64,000 nucleotides of DNA from Oxalobacteraceae bacterium OTU3CAMAD1. GTDB taxonomy: Bacteria; Pseudomonadota; Gammaproteobacteria; Burkholderiales; Burkholderiaceae_D. Made by a program: the position numbers and the translations under genes. This document shows positions 1 through 8,679 of the stretch, one piece after another. The DNA is taken from positions 744,001 through 808,000 of the forward strand of contig CP099650.1 in assembly GCA_024123915.1 (NCBI GenBank), given 5' to 3'. Below the pieces are notes generated by a model that saw nothing but the letters and a program-made list of their open reading frames with translations, had not been told where the DNA came from and searched no databases. Position 1 is the stretch's first letter; each line of letters opens with the position of its first letter.

Positions 1-1356
<1,356 letters not shown>

Positions 1357-1374
1357 TCTGACGGCGTGAGGCGG

Positions 1375-1403
1375 GGCCGGCATCTGTTGCCGGCCTTGTT
1401 TTT
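1375..1403 (+). terminator. Rho-independent terminator or attenuator after ahcY
   Basis: An 8-bp perfect stem (GGCCGGCA at 1375-1382 with TGCCGGCC at 1388-1395) closes a 5-nt loop and is followed by a T-rich tail (TTGTTTTT, 1396-1403). It lies 19 bases after the ahcY stop and before the small membrane protein gene. It may end ahcY transcription or let only a fraction read on into metF. Confidence 0.75.
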
Positions 1404-1434
1404 ATCTAGATATTTTTTGCAGCGAGACTTAGTT

Positions 1435-1785
1435 ATGCGTTTGGTCCTTACCTGGTTAATCAATGCGGTTGCCCTGCTGGCAATTCCCTACCTGATGCAT
1501 TCTGTCGATGTCATAAGCATAGGCGCAGCCCTCGTCGCGGCTTTCGTACTGGCCCTTGTAAACACGCTGATCCGCCCCGTCCTGTTGCTGTTGACCTTGC
1601 CCGTGACCATGCTGTCGCTGGGACTGTTTATCTTCGTCATCAACGGCTTCATGTTCTGGCTGGTGGCGCAATTCGTCGACGGTTTCCACGTCGACAGCTT
1701 CCTGTCGGCGATCGGCGGCGCACTGTTGTACAGCGTGATTTCCTGGGCTCTGTCTACCTTACTTTTGAAGAACTCAGATGGCTAA
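1435..1785 (+). CDS. Small integral membrane protein, phage-holin-4 superfamily (YvlD-like)
   Basis: A 116-residue hydrophobic protein with about four membrane segments (roughly residues 2-20, 23-47, 50-75 and 88-112) and the short motif NTLIRPVLLLLTLP, typical of the Phage_holin_4_2 / YvlD family. Despite the family name these are ordinary bacterial membrane proteins; the molecular role is unknown. I chose ATG 1435 because it begins directly at the first membrane helix; the open frame extends upstream to 1366, but that part overlaps the terminator. No strong ribosome binding site is visible. Its end overlaps the metF start by 8 bases, suggesting translational coupling, and it sits between two genes of the methyl cycle. 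Confidence 0.85.
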   Translation: MRLVLTWLINAVALLAIPYLMHSVDVISIGAALVAAFVLALVNTLIRPVLLLLTLPVTMLSLGLFIFVINGFMFWLVAQFVDGFHVDSFLSAIGGALLYSVISWALSTLLLKNSDG

Positions 1786-2605
1786 TCATAATTTCAGTAT
1801 CGAATTCTTTCCGCCGAAGACGGCGGAAGGCGCGGAAAAGCTGCGCGTCACGCGCGCCAAGCTGTCCGAACTGAAACCCAAATATTTTTCCGTGACCTTC
1901 GGCGCCGGCGGCAGCACCCAGCGCGGCACCCTGGACACGGTGGTCGAGATCCTGGCCGCCGGCGAGGACGCCGCGCCGCACCTGTCGTGCGTCGGCGGCA
2001 CGCGCGAGTCGATCCGCGCCATCCTGGCCGAATTCAAGTCGCACAACATCAAGCGCATCGTCGCGCTGCGCGGCGACCTGCCGAGCGGCTACGGCGCGTC
2101 CGGCGAATTTCGTTACGCCAACGAGCTGGTTGAGTTCATCCGCCAGGAGACGGGCGAATGGTTCCACATCGAAGTGGCGGCCTATCCGGAGGTGCACCCG
2201 CAGGCCAAGTCGCCGCAGGACGACCTGCTGGCGTTCGAGCGCAAAGTGAAGGCCGGCGCCAACGCCGCCATCACGCAGTATTTCTACAACGCCGACGCCT
2301 ATTTCCAGTTCGTCGACCAGACCAGCAAGATGGGTATCAGCGTGCCTATCGTGGCCGGCATCATGCCGATCACGAACTACACGCAGTTGATGCGCTTCTC
2401 CGACATGTGCGGCGCCGAGATCCCGCGCTGGGTGCGATTGAAGCTGGCCAGCTACGGCGACGACACCGCGTCGATCAAGGCCTTCGGCCTCGATGTCGTG
2501 TCGCAGTTGTGCGAGCGCCTGCTGGCCGGCGGCGCGCCGGGGCTGCACTTCTACAGCATGAACCAGGCCGCGGCGACCACCGCGCTGTGGCAACGCCTGG
2601 TGTGA
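1778..2605 (+). CDS. metF: 5,10-methylenetetrahydrofolate reductase
   Basis: FAD-dependent reduction of 5,10-methylene-THF to 5-methyl-THF, the methyl donor for methionine synthase. The 275-residue length fits the bacterial single-domain enzyme. Visible marks: SIEFFPPKT near the N-terminus (catalytic Glu), VTFGAGGST, the segment ALRGDLP around residue 93 (FAD/folate-binding Asp), EVAAYPEVHPQA, and TQYFYN. Its start lies inside the preceding membrane-protein gene (8-base overlap). With ahcY upstream it feeds homocysteine re-methylation. A perfect palindrome (P family) follows the stop, at the convergent junction with fau. Confidence 0.97.
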   Translation: MANHNFSIEFFPPKTAEGAEKLRVTRAKLSELKPKYFSVTFGAGGSTQRGTLDTVVEILAAGEDAAPHLSCVGGTRESIRAILAEFKSHNIKRIVALRGDLPSGYGASGEFRYANELVEFIRQETGEWFHIEVAAYPEVHPQAKSPQDDLLAFERKVKAGANAAITQYFYNADAYFQFVDQTSKMGISVPIVAGIMPITNYTQLMRFSDMCGAEIPRWVRLKLASYGDDTASIKAFGLDVVSQLCERLLAGGAPGLHFYSMNQAAATTALWQRLV

Positions 2606-2640
2606 CTGTCGGCGCATACGCGTAACCCGCAAACCGACGC

Positions 2641-2668
2641 GGGGTCGTACCCCAAGGGGTACGACCCC
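2641..2668. repeat. P-family palindrome, copy 1 (metF/fau convergent junction)
   Basis: A perfect 13-bp inverted repeat, GGGGTCGTACCCC, then AA, then its complement. It is identical in its arms to copies at 35687 and 40407, and a variant lies at 33341. It sits between the convergent ends of metF and fau and could act as a bidirectional transcription stop, although no T-run is present. Confidence 0.85.
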
Positions 2669-2685
2669 TGTGGCCGCACTGTGGG

Positions 2686-3306
2686 TTAAATGTCCGCGAT
2701 TTCCGTGACGATGCGGTCCAGCGCCACATCGTGCGCGTCGCCGTCGAACTTCACCTCCAGGCAGCTGTACGCGATGCCCACCGTCTCCGGACGCGGCGAG
2801 CGCGCCAGGGTGCGGTCGTAAAACCCTCCGCCATAGCCTAATCGATATCCCTCCGGGTTGTATCCCAGACAAGGCACCAGCAACGCCGGCGGATACGCCG
2901 CCGCGAGCCGCAAATCCGCCGGCACCGCCACCCCCATCGCATCCTTGACCATCGACTCGCCGATACGCCAGTCGGCGAATTCCAGCGCCGCGTGTTTTTC
3001 CACCACCACCGGCAGCAGCAGCCGCGCGCCCAGGCGCTCCAGCTCCACGTAGGCGGCCTGCAGATCGGGCTCGTCGCGCAACGGCCAGTACACGCCCAGC
3101 GCCGCCGGCCGCGCCGCGCGCCACCACGCGATCACCCGCGTGCCGATGGCATGGTCCCACGCCGCCCGCGCGGCCGGGTCGAGCGCGCGCCGCGCGGTCA
3201 GCAACTGCTTGCGCAAATCGGCCTTTTGCGTAGCGGCCGGGGCTATTCGTTCGCTCTCGGCACGTGGTATTCTAGGGTCGCTGGTCATGGATTCATCGCT
3301 GGTCAT
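2686..3306 (-). CDS. fau: 5-formyltetrahydrofolate cyclo-ligase
   Basis: ATP-dependent conversion of 5-formyl-THF to 5,10-methenyl-THF, returning stored folate to the one-carbon pool. Family marks are KADLRKQLLTARRAL near the N-terminus, LPVVV, and the signature LVPCLGYNPEGYRLGYGGGFYDRTL, which binds nucleotide and substrate, near the C-terminal third. The start is uncertain: an 18-bp tandem duplication places equivalent ATGs at 3306 and 3288, and a GTG lies at 3330; none has a clear Shine-Dalgarno. From 3306 the product is 206 residues. It is divergent from the lytic transglycosylase and convergent with metF, another folate gene. Confidence 0.93.
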   Translation of the reverse strand: MTSDESMTSDPRIPRAESERIAPAATQKADLRKQLLTARRALDPAARAAWDHAIGTRVIAWWRAARPAALGVYWPLRDEPDLQAAYVELERLGARLLLPVVVEKHAALEFADWRIGESMVKDAMGVAVPADLRLAAAYPPALLVPCLGYNPEGYRLGYGGGFYDRTLARSPRPETVGIAYSCLEVKFDGDAHDVALDRIVTEIADI

Positions 3307-3313
3307 GGATTCG
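3278..3313. repeat. 18-bp tandem duplication at the fau start
   Basis: Two adjacent 18-base units (3278-3295 and 3296-3313) beginning TCGCTGGTCATGGATTC differ only in their last base. On the minus strand each contains an in-frame ATG, so the encoded N-terminus repeats MTSDES / MTSDPR. Confidence 0.85.
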
Positions 3314-3350
3314 GTTGTCGCTTCGTACACTGCTTAAAGAGAGTTTCACA

Positions 3351-5345
3351 TTGATTTCCGCTTCGAAATGGATTGCCGGCGTTGTCGTCGTGGCCTGGGT
3401 TGCGTTCAACCCGTCGTATATGTCGCAGGCCCACGCCGAGGATATCGGCGCCGAGACCAAGCGGCAGGACGATGCCTTCCTGCTGATGCGCGACGCGGTG
3501 CGCCAGGACGACGCGGCCAAGGTGGATTTCTACGCGGCCCGTCTCGCCAATTATTCCATTCCTTCGTATGTCGATTATTATCGGCTCAAATCGCGCCTGA
3601 AGGACGCCTCCTACGCCGAAATCCGCGATTTCATGAAGCGCTACGAAGGCCAGGCCATCGTCGACCGCTTGCGCAACGACTGGCTGCTGGACCTGGGCCG
3701 CAAGCGCGACTGGGTCACCTTCGACGAGCAGCTGCCGCTGTTTGTGCTGAACGACGACACCCAGGTCAAATGCTACGCGCTGCAATCGCGCGCGCTCAAA
3801 GGCCAGAAAGTGGCCGACGAGGCGCGCGCCCTGCTCACATCCCCAGCGGTCTACGGCGAACCCTGCGCGGGCCTGATCGCGACCCTGTTCCAGACCGGCC
3901 AGTTCGACGCCAACGACCTGTATGAACAACTGCGCCTGTCCGGCGAATTCAACGCCACCGGGCAGGCGCGCCGCATCGTCGCCCTGCTGGGCGGGCCGGA
4001 GAAAAAGGCGGTGCAGGCGATCGACACGCCGGCCCTGGCCTTGGCCAAGGGGCCGGGCAGCGGCCGCACCGAGCATGAGATCTTCGTGGTGGCCGTCGGC
4101 CGCATGGCCAAGACCAGCGTCAAGCTGGCGTCGCTGGCGCTGGAGAAGGCCTCGTCCCAACTGACGCCGCTGGAGCGGCAGGAGGGCTGGGCGGCGATCG
4201 CGCTGCAATCGTCCTATTCGCTGGACACCGACACCGCCGAATACTGGCGCCGTTCGAACGGCGCCAAGCTGTCCATCGACCAGATCCAGTGGAAAACCCG
4301 CATCGCGCTGCGCGCCAGCGACTGGCGCCAGGTCAAGGCCAACATCCAGGCGATGCCCGCATCGCTGCGCGACGATCCGGCGTGGATCTACTGGATGGGC
4401 CGCGCGCTGATGGCCGAAGCCGGCGTGACCAGCCATCCGGCCGGCGAGGCCGAACGCCTGTTCCGCAGCATCTCGGACCAGCCCAACTTCTACGGCCAGC
4501 TGGCGCTGGAGGAAACCGGCAACCTGATTACCATCCCGCTGCCAGGCGCGCCGATCACCCCCGCCGAAATCGCGGCGATCGCCGCCAATCCCAACTTCCA
4601 GCGTTCGCTCAAGTTCTTCGGGATGCGCCTGCGCTTCGAGGGCACGCGCGAATGGAACTGGGGCCTGCGCGGCCTGGACGAACGCGGCTACCTGGCCGCC
4701 GCCGAATTCGCGCGCCAGAACGAGATCCTCGACCGCATGGTCAACACCTCGGACCGCACCCGCATCCAGGTCGACTACACGCAGCGCTTCCCGTCGCCGC
4801 ACCACGACGTCATGCATCCGGCCACCCAGACGCTGGGGCTCGACAAGGCCTGGGTGTATGGCCTGATGCGGCAGGAGTCGCGCTTCATCCTCGGCGCGCA
4901 ATCGCACGTCGGCGCCTCGGGCCTGATGCAGGTGATGCCGTCGACCGCGCGCTGGGTGGCCAAGAAACTGGGCCTGACCGACTTCGCGCAGGACATGCTG
5001 ACCGACGTGCGCACCAACATCATGCTGGGCACGAACTACCTGAACATGGTGCTCGGGAACATGGACGGCTCCGAGGTGCTGGCCACCGCCGCCTACAACG
5101 CCGGGCCGGGACGCTCGCGCCGCTGGCGCGCCACCCTGACCAAGCCGATCGACAGCGCGATCTTCATCGAGACCATTCCGTTCTACGAGACGCGCACCTA
5201 CGTCAAGAACGTGATGTCGAACGCCACCTACTACGCGGCGTTGTTCGAGGGCCGGCCGCAATCGCTGAAGGCGCGCATCGGCACCGTCGCGCCGCGCTCC
5301 TACACCCCCGAGGAAGAGCAGGAATCGAGCTACGGCTCGCGTTGA
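3351..5345 (+). CDS. slt: Soluble lytic murein transglycosylase (Slt70-type)
   Basis: Periplasmic enzyme that cleaves the MurNAc-GlcNAc bond of peptidoglycan with 1,6-anhydro-MurNAc formation, used in wall turnover. I chose the TTG at 3351 because AAAGAGAG lies just upstream and a good signal peptide follows (ISASKWIAGVVVVAWVAF...AHA, about 30 residues), giving 664 residues. The N-terminal two thirds is an alpha-helical superhelix-like region; the C-terminal SLT domain holds the catalytic Glu509 in RQESRF, then GASGLMQVMPSTA, LGTNYL and AAYNAGPGR. It runs divergent from fau. An 11-bp triple tandem repeat begins at its stop codon. Confidence 0.94.
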   Translation: MISASKWIAGVVVVAWVAFNPSYMSQAHAEDIGAETKRQDDAFLLMRDAVRQDDAAKVDFYAARLANYSIPSYVDYYRLKSRLKDASYAEIRDFMKRYEGQAIVDRLRNDWLLDLGRKRDWVTFDEQLPLFVLNDDTQVKCYALQSRALKGQKVADEARALLTSPAVYGEPCAGLIATLFQTGQFDANDLYEQLRLSGEFNATGQARRIVALLGGPEKKAVQAIDTPALALAKGPGSGRTEHEIFVVAVGRMAKTSVKLASLALEKASSQLTPLERQEGWAAIALQSSYSLDTDTAEYWRRSNGAKLSIDQIQWKTRIALRASDWRQVKANIQAMPASLRDDPAWIYWMGRALMAEAGVTSHPAGEAERLFRSISDQPNFYGQLALEETGNLITIPLPGAPITPAEIAAIAANPNFQRSLKFFGMRLRFEGTREWNWGLRGLDERGYLAAAEFARQNEILDRMVNTSDRTRIQVDYTQRFPSPHHDVMHPATQTLGLDKAWVYGLMRQESRFILGAQSHVGASGLMQVMPSTARWVAKKLGLTDFAQDMLTDVRTNIMLGTNYLNMVLGNMDGSEVLATAAYNAGPGRSRRWRATLTKPIDSAIFIETIPFYETRTYVKNVMSNATYYAALFEGRPQSLKARIGTVAPRSYTPEEEQESSYGSR

Positions 5346-5373
5346 CCACGCGTTGACCACGCATTGACCACAT
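5341..5373. repeat. 11-bp tandem repeat, three units
   Basis: Three consecutive 11-base units: GTTGACCACGC, GTTGACCACGC and ATTGACCACAT. The stop codon of slt (5343-5345) lies in the first unit. It fills most of the short gap before the GST gene. Confidence 0.8.
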
Positions 5374-5391
5374 CATCATTACGGACGCATC

Positions 5392-6108
5392 ATGCAGACC
5401 ACCAAACTTGATCCCAGCCTGTCGAACACCCTGACCGCCGCGCGCGAGCCGGGCCTGACGCTCATCATCGGCAACAAGAATTACTCGTCATGGTCGATGC
5501 GGCCGTGGGTGGCGATGACCGCGTTCGGCATCCCGTTCCAGGAGGTCCGCGTGCTGCTCGACCAGGCCGACACCGCCAACCGCATCTGCGGCTACTCGGC
5601 CAGTGGCCGGGTGCCCGTGCTGCTCGCGGGCGAGATGACGATCTGGGACAGCCTGGCGATCTGCGAATATCTGGCCGAGCAGTTCCAGGAGCTGCATCTG
5701 TGGCCGCAGGACGTGGCCGCGCGCGCGATGGCGCGCTCGGTCTGCGCCGAGATGCATGCGGGCTTCGCCGACCTGCGCACATCGATGTCGATGAATATCC
5801 GCGCCAGCTTCCCCGGCAAGGGCCGCACCAACGGCACCCAGGCGGACATCGGCCGCATCAGCGAGATCTGGGAGGAGTGCCTGTCGCGCTTCGGCCACCA
5901 CCAGTTCCTGTTCGGCGATTTCTCGATCGCCGACGCCTACTACGCGCCGGTGGTGATGCGCTTCCGCACCTACGGCGTGTCGCTGGCGCCGGCGCTGGAC
6001 GCCTACTGTCAGCGCGTGCTGGCGCATCCGGCGGTGGCGCGCTGGGTGGCCGAGGCGCTGGCCGAAACCGAAACGGCGCCCAAGCACGACGCCGAGATGC
6101 CTGACTGA
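5392..6108 (+). CDS. Glutathione S-transferase family protein
   Basis: A 238-residue protein with an N-terminal thioredoxin-fold GST domain (LIIGNKNYSSWSMRPWVAM, then SGRVPVLLAGEMTIWDSLAICEYLAE, the usual cis-Pro and Asp-Ser glutathione-binding segment) and a helical C-terminal domain with FLFGDFSIADAYYAPV, a typical GST motif. The first ~20 residues are a polar extension. The substrate cannot be told from the sequence; the N-terminal SSWSMRPW resembles GST_N_3-type proteins. It lies 2-5 bases before cca, so the two are probably co-transcribed. Confidence 0.9.
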   Translation: MQTTKLDPSLSNTLTAAREPGLTLIIGNKNYSSWSMRPWVAMTAFGIPFQEVRVLLDQADTANRICGYSASGRVPVLLAGEMTIWDSLAICEYLAEQFQELHLWPQDVAARAMARSVCAEMHAGFADLRTSMSMNIRASFPGKGRTNGTQADIGRISEIWEECLSRFGHHQFLFGDFSIADAYYAPVVMRFRTYGVSLAPALDAYCQRVLAHPAVARWVAEALAETETAPKHDAEMPD

Positions 6109-6113
6109 CCATG

Positions 6114-7412
6114 ATGCGGATTTATGTAGTCGGCGGCGCCGTGCGCGACCAGTTGCTTGGCCTGCCGGTCAAGGACCACGACCACGTGGTGGTCGGCGCC
6201 ACGCCGGACGACATGCTGGCCCAGGGCTTCCGCCCGGTCGGCAAGGATTTCCCCGTGTTCCTGCATCCAAAGACGCAGGAGGAGTACGCACTGGCGCGCA
6301 CCGAGCGCAAGACCGCGCCCGGCTACAAGGGCTTCGTGTTCCACACTTCCCCGGACGTCACGCTGGAGGAGGATTTGATCCGGCGCGACCTGACCATCAA
6401 CGCCATCGCCCGCGCCGACGACGGCACCCTGACCGATCCCTTCGGCGGCCGCCGCGACATCGAGCAGCGCGTGTTCCGCCACGTCTCCGACGCCTTCGCC
6501 GAGGACCCGGTGCGCATCCTGCGCGTGGCCCGTTTCGCCGCCCGCTATAGCGACTTCCGCGTGGCGCCGGAAACCAATGCATTGATGCGCCAGATGACGG
6601 AGCAGGGCGAGGTCGACGCGCTGGTGCCGGAGCGCGTGTGGCAGGAGCTGTCGCGCGGGCTGATGGAAGACAAGCCCTCGCGCATGCTGGAAGTGCTGCG
6701 CGATTGCGGCGCGCTGGCGCGCATCCTGCCGGAGCTCGACGTCTTGTGGGGCGTGCCGCAGCCGGAGAAATGGCACCCGGAGATCGACACCGGCGTCCAC
6801 ATCCTGCAGGTGATCGATTGCGCCGCGCGGGCGGGGCTGGAACTGCCGACGCGCTTCGCCTGCCTGATGCACGACCTGGGCAAGGGCGTGACGCCGTCGG
6901 CCACCTGGCCGGCGCACCACGGCCACGAGGAGCTGGGCGTCAAACTGGTCGAGCAGGTGTGCAAGCGCCTCAAGGTGCCGACCGAGTGCCGCGACCTGGC
7001 CGTGATGACCGCGCGCGAACATGGCAACGTCGGCCGCGCGCTGCAACTGCGGCCCAACACCATCGTCAAGCTGCTGGAGCGTTGCGACGCCTTCCGCAAG
7101 CCGGCGCGTTTTTCGCAGATGCTGCTGGCGACCGAGTGCGATTCGCGCGGCCGGATCGGCCCCACAGCCAGCTATCTGGACGCGCCGTTCCCGCAGTTGG
7201 CGCATCTGGAGGCGGCGATGGCGGCCGCGCGCGGCGTCAACGCCGGCGAGATCGCCCAGGCCAGCGCCGCCAACCCCCAGCGCATACCGGAATACGTGCA
7301 CAGCGCGCGGGTAAGGGCCGTCAAAGTGGCGCTGAAGGCGGCGGACGTCGAGGGCGAAGATGCAGGCGGCATGCCGCTGCCGCCCGCCGCCCCGGACGGC
7401 GGCCCCGCATAA
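6114..7412 (+). CDS. cca: Multifunctional CCA-adding tRNA nucleotidyltransferase with HD domain
   Basis: Adds or repairs the 3' CCA of tRNAs. The class II nucleotidyltransferase core is at the N-terminus: VGGAVRDQLLGLPVKDHDHVVVG (Gly-rich loop and catalytic carboxylates), then RRDLTINAIA and EDPVRILRVARFAARY. A C-terminal HD phosphohydrolase domain (FACLMHDLGKG, metal-binding His-Asp) marks the proteobacterial multifunctional form with phosphatase/phosphodiesterase activity. ATG 6114 matches the usual MRIYVVGG start; an in-frame ATG lies one codon earlier. The product is 432 residues; the last ~25 residues are a low-complexity acidic/Pro tail. Confidence 0.95.
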   Translation: MRIYVVGGAVRDQLLGLPVKDHDHVVVGATPDDMLAQGFRPVGKDFPVFLHPKTQEEYALARTERKTAPGYKGFVFHTSPDVTLEEDLIRRDLTINAIARADDGTLTDPFGGRRDIEQRVFRHVSDAFAEDPVRILRVARFAARYSDFRVAPETNALMRQMTEQGEVDALVPERVWQELSRGLMEDKPSRMLEVLRDCGALARILPELDVLWGVPQPEKWHPEIDTGVHILQVIDCAARAGLELPTRFACLMHDLGKGVTPSATWPAHHGHEELGVKLVEQVCKRLKVPTECRDLAVMTAREHGNVGRALQLRPNTIVKLLERCDAFRKPARFSQMLLATECDSRGRIGPTASYLDAPFPQLAHLEAAMAAARGVNAGEIAQASAANPQRIPEYVHSARVRAVKVALKAADVEGEDAGGMPLPPAAPDGGPA

Positions 7413-7423
7413 ACAGGAGTACA

Positions 7424-8155
7424 ATGACGTCGATGGTGCGCTGCACCATGTCGCTGCACACTGTCTTTTTCGCCACTATGAACTCCCTCGACCTGTTCCA
7501 AAATCCGCTGCGCCGCTGGGGCAAGAACAAAGACGGCAAACACCGTCCGACGGTGCTCGTCAAAGAGCTGCAGGAGCGCGACCGCCGGCGCATGGTGAAG
7601 CACTTCCTTGAACTGGAAAGCAGCGACCGGCTGCTGCGTTTCGGCACCATGCTGCCAGACGAGCAGGTTGCGAAGTACGTCAACAACATCGATTTTTCGC
7701 GCGATATGGTGTTCGGCGTGTACAACCGCCTGTTCAAGCTGGTGGCCGTCGGCCACCTGGCCTTCGCGCCGCGCGACGAATCCAGGAGCGCCGTCACCGA
7801 GAAGGAGCGGGTGGCCGAATTCGGCGTCTCGGTCAGCAAGAGCGCGCGCGGCATGGGAGTCGGTTCCAAGCTGTTCGAGCGCGCCGCCATCCACTGCCGC
7901 AACAACGACGTCGACACCTTATATATGCACTGCCTGTCGTCGAACAAGACGATGATGCACATCGCGAAAAAAGCCGGCATGGAAATCCATCGCGACTACG
8001 GCGAGGCGGACGCCTATCTCAAACTGACACCGGCCAATCCGGCCAGCGTGCTGCAAGAGGCGCTGGACGAGCAATTCGCCACCCTGGACTACACCCTCAA
8101 GGCGAACAAGCGCTTCGCCACCAAATGGCTCGGTCGTTTGACCGGTCGAAAATAA
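7424..8155 (+). CDS. GNAT-family N-acetyltransferase
   Basis: A 243-residue protein (shorter if ATG 7478 is used). The segment VAEFGVSVSKSARGMGVGSKLFERAAIHCRNN contains the acetyl-CoA pyrophosphate loop (R-G-M-G-V-G, fitting Q/RxxGxG/A), followed by DTLYMHCLSSNKTMMHIAKKAGM, the usual GNAT beta5/alpha4 region. The acceptor is not known. ATG 7424 has AGGAG four bases upstream; the first ~18 residues are less convincing than the later MNSLDLF start. It follows cca by 11 bases and could be co-transcribed. Confidence 0.88.
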   Translation: MTSMVRCTMSLHTVFFATMNSLDLFQNPLRRWGKNKDGKHRPTVLVKELQERDRRRMVKHFLELESSDRLLRFGTMLPDEQVAKYVNNIDFSRDMVFGVYNRLFKLVAVGHLAFAPRDESRSAVTEKERVAEFGVSVSKSARGMGVGSKLFERAAIHCRNNDVDTLYMHCLSSNKTMMHIAKKAGMEIHRDYGEADAYLKLTPANPASVLQEALDEQFATLDYTLKANKRFATKWLGRLTGRK

Positions 8156-8250
8156 ATCGCATTTTCTCTCACTATAGTTAGAACCTTTACCGGCTGGCCT
8201 GGAATGAACGGTCAGACAAGATACGCAAACCGGTAACCAGGCTTTTCAAC

Positions 8251-8637
8251 GTGCCGCTGATTTCCTCACTTCTGCCCATGCCATGGGCGGCGGACGCCCT
8301 GTGCGGCCCCCAGTTGCGGGCGCCCGACCTTGGCGTTTGCCTGCGGCTGCTGGTGCTTTCGCCGCTGCTGGAGGAGTGCGTGGTCCGCGCCGGCCTGCAG
8401 GAGTGGCTGCTACGGCGCTCGGCGCAGCGGCAAGGCCTCGGTTGGGCATGGCCGGCGCTGGTGTCGACGGCCGCTTTCGGCCTGCTGCACCTGGGCTCCG
8501 GCTGGCAGGCCGCCATCGCGGTGCTGCTACCTGGACTGGCGCTGGCGCTGCTATACCAGCGCACCCGCAACTGGTGGTGGTGCGCGCTGATGCACAGCGC
8601 GTTCAATGCCTTTGCTATCTCTGTCTGCGGTTTATAG
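8251..8637 (+). CDS. mrtJ: CPBP/glutamic-type intramembrane protease, JDVT-CTERM system (MrtJ-like)
   Basis: A 128-residue membrane protein with all three core motifs of the CPBP (Abi/CAAX-like) glutamic protease family: EExxxR at 41-46 (EECVVR), FxxxH at 76-80 (FGLLH) and HxxxN at 115-119 (HSAFN). Such short CPBP proteases are assigned as sorting enzymes that cut C-terminal GGGGC / transmembrane / Arg tails. The adjacent downstream gene encodes a protein with exactly that tail (Cys678), which supports an enzyme-substrate pair. The start is GTG 8251; no ATG or GTG lies upstream before the in-frame stop at 8179, so the enzyme is unusually short at its N-terminus. Specific MrtJ naming is by tail type and context. 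Confidence 0.82.
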   Translation: MPLISSLLPMPWAADALCGPQLRAPDLGVCLRLLVLSPLLEECVVRAGLQEWLLRRSAQRQGLGWAWPALVSTAAFGLLHLGSGWQAAIAVLLPGLALALLYQRTRNWWWCALMHSAFNAFAISVCGL

Positions 8638-8679
8638 ATCTATTTGGATCAATTTCAAGATCAACTTCAGGAGAGTGGC

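Noticed and set aside
1435..1785. Phage remnant suggested by the holin family name
   Set aside because: No other phage-like gene, integrase or attachment site is nearby; YvlD-type members of this family are ordinary chromosomal genes.
3303..5360. 685-codon frame antisense to the lytic transglycosylase gene
   Set aside because: Shadow of a GC-rich gene; the translated protein has no recognisable motif, while the sense frame has the full SLT domain.
6638..7423. Upstream extension of the GNAT frame through cca
   Set aside because: It is the wrong frame of cca, whose own frame has clear catalytic motifs; the GNAT family sequence begins only after 7424.
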